From Oscillospiraceae bacterium (lineage in GTDB: Bacteria > Bacillota > Clostridia > Oscillospirales > Oscillospiraceae): 10,342 nt of DNA. Where the stretch lies: assembly GCA_015068335.1 (NCBI GenBank), contig SVKT01000049.1:1-10342 (forward strand), read 5' to 3'. A model generated the notes under the pieces. That model was not told where the DNA came from. It searched no databases and saw nothing but the letters and a program-made list of their open reading frames with translations. Below are positions 1-3,397 of the stretch, one piece after another. A program made the position numbers and the translations under genes. Position 1 is the first letter of the stretch. Every line of letters starts with the position of its first letter.

Positions 1-108
1 GTTGCCCTTTTAAAAGACCGGGGCTATCGTGTCCAAAACGCCATGGCCGCGGATCTTTTCCCGCGCTGCGCACACGTAGAATCAATCGTGTGCTTAACAC
101 GCGATTGA
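1..108 (+). CDS. rlmD: 23S rRNA (uracil-C5)-methyltransferase RlmD/RumA family, C-terminal end (5' part outside window)
   Basis: Frame 1 is open from the window edge to TGA at 106-108 and encodes the last 35 residues of an RlmD/RumA-type (TrmA superfamily) enzyme, which uses S-adenosylmethionine to methylate C5 of a uridine in 23S rRNA. The visible signature is the family's C-terminal segment: a helix ending in KDRGY, then ADLFPRCAHVES and IVCLTR. It aligns residue for residue with the end of E. coli RlmD, which I recall as LDMFPHTGHLES followed by a hydrophobic strand and SR. The catalytic cysteine and SAM-binding motifs lie upstream, outside the window, so the exact paralogue (RlmD, RlmCD, TrmA-like) cannot be settled. 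Fragments of the same C-terminal segment recur at 740-838, 1279-1398 and 2263-2325. The stop codon lies inside a long inverted repeat. Confidence 0.85.
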   Translation, partial: VALLKDRGYRVQNAMAADLFPRCAHVESIVCLTRD

Positions 109-114
109 TTCTAC
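76..114. repeat. Inverted repeat spanning the rlmD stop codon
   Basis: GTAGAATCAAT (76-86) is the reverse complement of ATTGATTCTAC (104-114). Inside it CGTGT (87-91) pairs with ACACG around a GCTTA loop, leaving a 2-nt CG bulge on the 3' side. The hairpin therefore has about 16 base pairs and covers the last 11 codons of rlmD and its stop. There is no T-run after it, so it is not a classical intrinsic terminator. It could stabilise the 3' end of the message, act in one direction as a weak transcription stop, or mark a recombination site; the sequence does not decide between these. Confidence 0.75.
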
Positions 115-118
115 AACT

Positions 119-265
119 AAGTTTGCCTGCGGCAAGTGAAGTTTCCTGCGGAAGTGAAGTTGCTGCGCAGTGAAGTTTCGCCTTTCGGCGAAGTGATTGG
201 CAAACTTAACTTCACTTGGCATAGGCCAAACTTCACTGGCAACGCCAACTTCACTTTTGCAGGAA
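119..265. repeat. Tree-like palindromic repeat element built of AGTGAAGTT / AACTTCACT arms and small hairpins
   Basis: The left half carries AGTGAAGTT at 135-143, 153-161 and 169-177 and a degenerate AAGTGATT at 191-198. The right half carries the reverse complement at 208-217, 228-237 and 247-256. Between arms sit short hairpins: TTGCC-TGC-GGCAA, TTCC-TGC-GGAA, TGC-TGC-GCA and TTCGCC-TTTC-GGCGAA on the left, TTGGC-ATAG-GCCAA and TGGC-AAC-GCCA on the right. Hairpin stems differ between units but each stays self-complementary. The arms nest as 191-196/211-216, 169-177/228-237 and 153-161/247-256, and TTCCTGC (143-149) pairs with GCAGGAA (259-265) outside them. The stretch 109-341 otherwise holds no convincing gene. 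It resembles a non-coding intergenic repeat family; I cannot name it. Confidence 0.85.
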
Positions 266-328
266 TCTGGTGTCATTCGGAGAATGCTTACCAAATCCAT
301 CACCACCGCCAAAGGCAGCAAGGAATAA
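257..328 (+). pseudogene. Possible orphan 3' tail of an unidentified gene
   Basis: One frame through 257-328 reads LQESGVIRRMLTKSITTAKG then SKE and ends at TAA 326-328. The basic, hydrophilic composition is protein-like rather than random, and the frame begins inside the palindromic element with no usable start. It may be a displaced C-terminus left by an insertion, like the rlmD tails further on, but I do not recognise the parent protein. It could equally be a chance open frame, since it is only 23 codons long. Its stop overlaps the purine-rich region that serves as ribosome binding site of the gene starting at 342. Confidence 0.2.
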
Positions 329-341
329 GAGGGTGCGTGTT

Positions 342-743
342 ATGCAATATCAGCTCCATGATTGCGAAATTGACTCCATAATTTTGGAAAGCAACAGAAT
401 TATCTTTTCTTTTCCCCATGGTTTCTATGTCGCCGACGAAAGTGGGCAGGAGTGGAAACCTCTGAGAAAGAAGCTGGCTTTCGTTATTGATAAAGATAAT
501 TCTCCAAATGAACCCATTGAATCCTTTCTTACGATCCGCAGAATCAACTGGAGAATGAATGGTTGGAAAGAGATTTCTTTCAGACATTTTTCCTCCCTTT
601 TTAAGGCTGGAAATATGGTCATCTACGATGAGTACCACAGCAAATTGACAAATTGGAAAATGCTTCAGCTCAATACCGCTACAAGCCGCTCCAACATAGA
701 AATGTTTATTACAGATATTATTGATGTTGAATGTTTAGAATGA
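342..743 (+). CDS. Hypothetical 133-aa soluble protein (first gene of the accessory array)
   Basis: I do not recognise a named family. The protein has no signal peptide and no membrane segment, starts MQYQLHDCEI, alternates short hydrophobic strands with polar turns, is rich in aromatic residues (F, W, Y) and ends in the acidic stretch DIIDVECLE. This pattern suggests a small beta-rich cytoplasmic protein. Many orphan immunity-like proteins of gut Firmicutes look similar and also open with a leucine-histidine-aspartate motif, but that is only a resemblance. ATG 342 is preferred over the longer in-frame start at 270 because AGAGGG at 328-333 lies 8 nt upstream of it, and because the extra 24 codons would run close to the palindromic element and are proline/arginine-rich low-complexity residues. 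The gene is much more AT-rich than rpoBC, which suggests acquisition. Its TGA overlaps an ATG (ATGA, 740-743) that opens the following rlmD-like remnant. Confidence 0.75.
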   Translation: MQYQLHDCEIDSIILESNRIIFSFPHGFYVADESGQEWKPLRKKLAFVIDKDNSPNEPIESFLTIRRINWRMNGWKEISFRHFSSLFKAGNMVIYDEYHSKLTNWKMLQLNTATSRSNIEMFITDIIDVECLE

Positions 744-838
744 CACTTGCAAGCGTTGTTTGTTTGAGTAGGGAAAAGGCCGACGATTATGTCCGCATTT
801 CGGTTCATACCAGGGATTTGCAACCAAAAGCGAACTGA
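740..838 (+). pseudogene. rlmD-like 3' tail remnant, copy 2 (740-838)
   Basis: From 752 the frame reads SVVCLSREKADDYVRISVHT then RDLQPKAN and stops at TGA 836-838. SVVCLSRE matches SIVCLTR of the rlmD end at 1-108; the following 20 residues are a tail extension absent there. At DNA level 751-839 aligns without gaps with 1311-1399, 78 of 89 bases identical by my count, so both descend from one source. The upstream part of the gene is missing and is replaced by the end of the 133-aa gene. An ATG at 740 would give a 32-aa peptide, but there is no ribosome binding site before it, so translation could occur only by ATGA coupling. A remnant is the likelier reading. It ends 36 nt before the next gene. 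Confidence 0.7.
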
Positions 839-874
839 CTGATAAAGAAAGAGTCTTCGAGGAGGGACACAGGA

Positions 875-1255
875 GTGGGAAAGAAAAACAAGAAAAGGAA
901 CCGCAAAAAAAGCAGCATGTGGACACCGCCAAAGGGGGCTTCTGCATATTTTTCTGCTGCATCCGATTATGAATTCAGAGAGAAACATCCCATCGGCTAT
1001 GGTTTTCTAGTGTTGCTTGGTATTGTTGCCTTGATGCTTCCTGTTATACTATATCTATTTTTTGTAATTCCTTATGATATCAATAGTGCTTGGATGATGC
1101 TGGGCTGGGTTGGTGCTTTCATTGTTGGAATAGGCTTTTTTAATTTCGTTGCCATTATTATCAAGCAGTATTTAGGACACCTTGTTTCTATTTTATCGTT
1201 TGTTATAGGCGGCGTATTGATTTGGATAAGTTTGGTCCAAATGGGAATTGTGTAA
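875..1255 (+). CDS. Hypothetical 126-aa membrane protein with three predicted helices
   Basis: No family recognised. The N-terminus is strongly basic (many Lys/Arg within residues 3-12), followed by a polar, Ser/Ala-rich linker. Three hydrophobic segments follow at about residues 43-65, 72-96 and 101-122, each long enough to cross the membrane. The positive-inside rule would put the basic N-terminus in the cytoplasm. The start is GTG at 875, supported by GGAGGG at 861-866 eight nt upstream; no better ATG lies nearby. The gene is AT-rich relative to rpoBC. It sits between two rlmD-tail remnants, and the shared repeat block begins at its TAA (1253-1255). A membrane-bound immunity or accessory role is possible, but nothing in the sequence shows it. 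Confidence 0.8.
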   Translation: MGKKNKKRNRKKSSMWTPPKGASAYFSAASDYEFREKHPIGYGFLVLLGIVALMLPVILYLFFVIPYDINSAWMMLGWVGAFIVGIGFFNFVAIIIKQYLGHLVSILSFVIGGVLIWISLVQMGIV

Positions 1256-1300
1256 ATTCCAATATGATAAACATCTAGGTAGACTCCCTACCTAAAGGGA
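1254..1300. repeat. 47-bp direct repeat, copy 1, with overlapping dyads
   Basis: This block matches 2238-2284 without gaps, and its last 23 nt (1278-1300) are identical in both copies. The 23-nt core holds two mutually exclusive dyads: GGTAG/CTACC (1278-1282 with 1288-1292, loop ACTCC) and TCCCT/AGGGA (1285-1289 with 1296-1300). It starts at the stop codon of the preceding gene and leads straight into the rlmD-like tail. Such a conserved dyad at a gene boundary is what a recombination site or a short structured RNA would look like. Confidence 0.75.
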
Positions 1301-1398
1301 TAACCGTCGAAAGCGTTGTTTGTTTGAGTAGGGAAAAAGCCGACGATTATATCCGTATATCCGTTCATACGAAAGATTTGCAAGCAAAAAAGAACTGA
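1279..1398 (+). pseudogene. rlmD-like 3' tail remnant, copy 3 (the longest)
   Basis: The frame follows a TAG at 1276-1278 and reads VDSLPKGITVESVVCLSREK, then ADDYIRISVHTKDLQAKKN, stopping at TGA 1396-1398. VDSLPKGITVES lines up residue for residue with ADLFPRCAHVES at the rlmD end in 1-108, although the conserved F-P and H positions have changed. No start codon with a ribosome binding site exists, so it is not an independent gene. Its 3' 89 bp are about 88% identical to copy 2, while its 5' part shares an exact 23-bp block with copy 4. It is thus a mosaic bridge between the other copies. It ends 34 nt before the next gene. Confidence 0.7.
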
Positions 1399-1432
1399 CC
1401 GGCAGCTTGAATTTGAAGGGTGGGAATTGGGG

Positions 1433-2221
1433 ATGATACGAATGAACCCCGCTTATTTACTGAAAGACGCTCTGCAAGGAACAGGCTTTGCACGCCGTGG
1501 CGCTGCTTTCTTTAGGGTATGGGGTGACGGTGTCTTACAGGTTCTAAAATTTGAACGTCAACGAATTTATCAAGTTCACGATTTGAGTATTGGCGTTTTT
1601 TCGATGTACGGAAGACTATACCCAGAATGGTTTACTTCCAGTGGGTGTATACCAAGAGCAAGCATTGCCAGTTTTGTTGGTCTTCGTTCTGTGGACTATT
1701 ATCTTTCTCCAAACCGTTTCACAAAGACTGACAATGGGCAATTTCTCTATGATGGATTTCCTGTTATGGTTGAACCAAAACAGTGGTTACGGGACAAAAA
1801 TGGAGAACATTGGAAATACTATTTTACCCCTGAACAGCAAGTACATATCTTGAAAGAAAAAGTGCTACCTTGGCTGAATGATATGACAAGCCAGTCATTA
1901 GCAGCTAAGGCAATGTATGAAATATGGCCCGTTCCTCACGATAGTCTGCGCTTTGATGCACATTTAGCTGCTGGTGAATGGATACAAGCCGAGCAGACTA
2001 TGTCTGCAATCTTGAAGCAACATGCTGATGCGCAAGCAAGTTGGAAACGAACCTTTTCTCAAGAAAAGTTTGCAGAGATGGTAGCGCGGCATGAAGTTAA
2101 AGATGCACCACTCAAAGCTGCTTATAAAATGGTACAGGAAAAGGATGTAAATGCCATTTCCAGTTATTTGACCGATAACTACAAGAGAAATAGTGAGTTG
2201 GCAAAGTTTTGCATAAAGTAA
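1433..2221 (+). CDS. DUF4304-like protein, 262 aa
   Basis: Residues from about 8 to 140 resemble the DUF4304 family: a leading helix, then GFARRGAAFFRV, then GVLQVLKFERQR and a strand ending in LSIGVF. These correspond to the family's pattern of a glycine-phenylalanine-basic turn, a strand, and a hydrophobic strand before N/S-x-G. The family has no known biochemical role. The C-terminal 120 residues are mainly helical and charged, with no membrane segment or signal peptide. ATG 1433 is chosen because AAGGGTGGG (1416-1424) lies 8 nt upstream; TTG 1427 and ATG 1442 are in-frame alternatives. Composition is AT-rich compared with rpoBC. The gene lies between two rlmD-tail remnants and has no promoter that I can see. 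The family assignment rests on remembered motif shape only. Confidence 0.75.
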   Translation: MIRMNPAYLLKDALQGTGFARRGAAFFRVWGDGVLQVLKFERQRIYQVHDLSIGVFSMYGRLYPEWFTSSGCIPRASIASFVGLRSVDYYLSPNRFTKTDNGQFLYDGFPVMVEPKQWLRDKNGEHWKYYFTPEQQVHILKEKVLPWLNDMTSQSLAAKAMYEIWPVPHDSLRFDAHLAAGEWIQAEQTMSAILKQHADAQASWKRTFSQEKFAEMVARHEVKDAPLKAAYKMVQEKDVNAISSYLTDNYKRNSELAKFCIK

Positions 2222-2237
2222 GGCATAACTGTCCGCC

Positions 2238-2284
2238 AAATTTCAATATATCAATCACCTTGGTAGACTCCCTACCTAAAGGGA
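2238..2284. repeat. 47-bp direct repeat, copy 2, with overlapping dyads
   Basis: This copy pairs with 1254-1300 without gaps. Identity is complete over 2262-2284, including both competing hairpins, and the AT-rich 24 nt before it match at most positions. It begins 16 nt after the stop of the DUF4304-like gene and runs into the next rlmD-like tail. Beyond it the two loci diverge sharply in base composition and sequence, so the block is conserved more strongly than its flanks. Confidence 0.75.
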
Positions 2285-2325
2285 CAACTGTGGAGAGCGT
2301 GGTGCTGCTGAGCAGAGAAGGATAA
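2263..2325 (+). pseudogene. rlmD-like 3' tail remnant, copy 4
   Basis: The frame reads VDSLPKGTTVESVVLLSREG and stops at TAA 2323-2325. It matches copy 3 through SRE and the rlmD C-terminus (HVES, then a hydrophobic strand, then a small residue and R). It lacks the KADDY extension of copies 2 and 3 and uses GC-rich codons (GTG GTG CTG CTG) where they use GTT GTT TGT TTG, so this tail comes from a different allele. No start codon or ribosome binding site is associated with it. It ends 38 nt before the next gene. Confidence 0.65.
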
Positions 2326-2363
2326 ATCGTATCGGGCAGAGCGAAAGGAAGAGGTGGGGACAG

Positions 2364-2768
2364 ATGCTGCCGATTTGGCTGATGTATTTTATGCCGCCGC
2401 TTTCGTTGGCGGTGTTTGTCATCAAACTGGCAGGAGTTGGCCTGACGGTAATTATCCTTGCCGCCTTGCTGCGCTTTTCCCCCATCGCCCGGACGGAACT
2501 GTTTTTGAAAGGCCTTGCATTTGGCTTTCTGGGAGACCTTGCAGGCTTGTGCGTGTTTGCTGCGGTGTGTATTTGGGATGTTGCGGTATATGACAGCCGG
2601 TATCCGCTGATTTGCGCAGGGGCCTTTTGTGTGGCGGTTTTTCTTCCGTTTTTTCTGCACAGCCGGGTCGATTTCAAATACTGCACACTTTCAGGGAAAA
2701 AGCGGTACTTGATTTCTGGGCTCATAACTGCTGCGGCAGCGCCCTGGTTCTTTTTCATACCGCAATAA
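2364..2768 (+). CDS. Hypothetical 134-aa polytopic membrane protein
   Basis: No family recognised. The protein is almost wholly hydrophobic, with about five candidate membrane segments near residues 3-20, 22-38, 46-71, 80-98 and 114-132. The main charged positions lie in short loops (RFSPIARTE, DSRY, HSRVDFKY, SGKKR). There is no extended soluble domain and no visible catalytic motif. ATG 2364 follows the purine-rich GAGGTGGGG at 2351-2359. Base composition is intermediate, GC-richer than the three genes before it and closer to the core genome. This is the last gene of the array that follows an rlmD-like tail; a separate promoter begins shortly after it. Confidence 0.75.
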   Translation: MLPIWLMYFMPPLSLAVFVIKLAGVGLTVIILAALLRFSPIARTELFLKGLAFGFLGDLAGLCVFAAVCIWDVAVYDSRYPLICAGAFCVAVFLPFFLHSRVDFKYCTLSGKKRYLISGLITAAAAPWFFFIPQ

Positions 2769-2788
2769 GTGCGGGGGAAGAAAAACAG

Positions 2789-2817
2789 TTGTAAATGTCG
2801 AAAAAATTGTGTATGAT
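2789..2817 (+). promoter_or_regulatory. Predicted sigma-70/SigA promoter of the 61-aa membrane protein gene
   Basis: TTGTAA (2789-2794) and TATGAT (2812-2817) are separated by exactly 17 nt. The -10 box matches 5 of 6 consensus bases and the -35 box 4 of 6. The spacer is A-rich. Transcription would start near 2824, about 60 nt before the start codon at 2883. Confidence 0.65.
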
Positions 2818-2882
2818 ATGCCTATATACTTCTATGATGTTGAACAGAAAGGCATAGACAGCCGGAACAGGAGGATATGGTA

Positions 2883-3068
2883 ATGAATAAAACGGCACGT
2901 ATGGTTATGAAGATCATTGGGATCAGTCTGGCGGCCGCCGCCCTGGTCTGCCTGGTGATCGGCGGCTGGCACGACCTGAAAGTCGGCGTCTGCGGCGCAA
3001 AGACCCGCCTGAAACAGAAATTCACCCGTGAGAGCGAAGACTTCGCAGACGAGGAAATGTACCTGTAA
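2883..3068 (+). CDS. Small single-pass membrane protein, 61 aa
   Basis: No family recognised. A basic N-terminus (MNKTARMVMK) leads into one hydrophobic helix at about residues 9-28, followed by a charged tail ending in ESEDFADEEMYL. The layout fits an inner-membrane anchor or an uncleaved signal-anchor with a small soluble tail. The orientation is ambiguous because basic residues occur on both sides. ATG 2883 is preferred to ATG 2877 because AGGAGG (2869-2874) is 8 nt from the former and only 2 nt from the latter. GC content matches rpoBC, so it looks native rather than cargo. It has its own promoter upstream and a strong terminator 8 nt after its stop, so it is a complete monocistronic unit immediately before the rpoBC promoter. 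Confidence 0.75.
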   Translation: MNKTARMVMKIIGISLAAAALVCLVIGGWHDLKVGVCGAKTRLKQKFTRESEDFADEEMYL

Positions 3069-3076
3069 GAGCAGAT

Positions 3077-3115
3077 AAAAAGGCCCCTATCCACTTGGAT
3101 AGGGGCCCTTTTTTT
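3077..3115 (+). terminator. Strong intrinsic terminator
   Basis: GGCCCCTATCC (3082-3092) pairs perfectly with GGATAGGGGCC (3097-3107) around the loop ACTT, giving an 11-bp GC-rich stem. One C and then seven T residues (3109-3115) follow; an A-run precedes the stem. It ends the 61-aa gene's transcript and should block read-through from the accessory array into rpoBC. Confidence 0.95.
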
Positions 3116-3122
3116 ATGTCCG

Positions 3123-3156
3123 GGCAAAAAAAGAACCGGCCAAAGCCGGATTTGCC
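3123..3156. other. Two-step hairpin between terminator and rpoB promoter
   Basis: GGCAAA (3123-3128) pairs with TTTGCC (3151-3156), and inside it CCGGC (3136-3140) pairs with GCCGG (3145-3149) around CAAA. It lies just upstream of the rpoB -35 box at 3167 and has no T-run on the + strand. It could be a protein-binding dyad or a remnant; no function can be read from it. Confidence 0.4.
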
Positions 3157-3166
3157 AAAAAGAACC

Positions 3167-3195
3167 TTGACACGGGAAAAGTCGCGTGGTAAAAT
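3167..3195 (+). promoter_or_regulatory. rpoBC promoter (SigA type, extended -10)
   Basis: TTGACA (3167-3172) is a perfect -35 box. TAAAAT (3190-3195) matches 5 of 6 bases of the -10 consensus, the spacer is 17 nt, and TGG directly before the -10 box provides the extended -10 TGn motif. Transcription should start near 3202. It is the only strong promoter seen before rpoB, so rpoBC here does not depend on an upstream ribosomal protein gene. Confidence 0.9.
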
Positions 3196-3201
3196 AAATC
3201 G

Positions 3202-3397
3202 CTTATATGTTTAAGGTGGGATATTATCCCATCCTGATCCTTGGGTATAAGATAGCACATTTCCCAAGTCAATGCAATAGCAGGAAACACTAAATTTAAC
3301 AACTGCGCCTGGTGTGTCAAATCCTGCGTCCCGCAATCAACTACTTGCCCCCTCCGCCGGACAGGGCGGAGGAGGCGGAAGAAAGGTGAATGAAAAG
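3202..3397 (+). promoter_or_regulatory. Structured 5' leader of the rpoBC mRNA
   Basis: About 195 nt separate the expected transcription start from the rpoB ATG. In order, the leader can form GTGGGAT/ATCCCAT (3216-3232, loop ATT), CTTGGG/CCCAAG (3240-3245 with 3263-3268), GCAGGA/TCCTGC (3280-3285 with 3322-3327) with ACAC/GTGT (3287-3290 with 3314-3317) inside it, and an 8-bp hairpin at 3351-3372. There is no T-run, so classical attenuation by an intrinsic terminator is not indicated. A binding site for a ribosomal or polymerase protein, or control of translation start, would fit. I do not recognise a named RNA family. Confidence 0.5.
3351..3372 (+). promoter_or_regulatory. Hairpin covering an AGGAGG-like site upstream of rpoB
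   Basis: CCTCCGCC (3351-3358) pairs perfectly with GGCGGAGG (3365-3372) around the loop GGACAG. The 3' arm contains GGAGG (3368-3372), which could act as ribosome binding site for a GTG at 3386. The AAAGGTGA at 3382-3389 stays free and serves ATG 3398. The hairpin may therefore suppress the upstream start or tune initiation at the real one. Confidence 0.5.

Noticed and set aside
119..265. CRISPR-like array
   Set aside because: The repeated units are separated by only 7-15 nt, the intervening sequences are hairpins rather than unique spacers, and the orientation flips at the centre. It is a palindromic repeat, not a CRISPR.
136..381. 81-codon open frame through the palindromic repeat
   Set aside because: It translates the repeat arms into repeated NFT-like residues and overlaps the supported start of the 133-aa gene; it has no ribosome binding site.
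819..847. TTGCAA - 17 nt - GATAAA as a promoter for the 126-aa membrane protein
   Set aside because: Both boxes match only 4 of 6 bases and the -10 lacks its initial T. It lies in the rlmD-like tail, and the sister tail before the next gene does not preserve the -10.
2112..2758. Minus-strand frames of 160-182 codons opposite the fourth cargo gene
   Set aside because: They are basic, Q/K/R-rich shadows of a hydrophobic protein and lack ribosome binding sites, whereas the + strand gene has one and encodes clear membrane helices.
3123..3156. Second terminator before rpoB
   Set aside because: The hairpin has no T-run after it on the + strand; the strong terminator at 3077-3115 already does the job.
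3314..3397. 28-residue N-terminal extension of RpoB from GTG 3314
   Set aside because: The start lies inside a leader helix without a ribosome binding site, the added residues are Gly/Ser-rich and unlike any RpoB N-terminus, and ATG 3398 has good signals.
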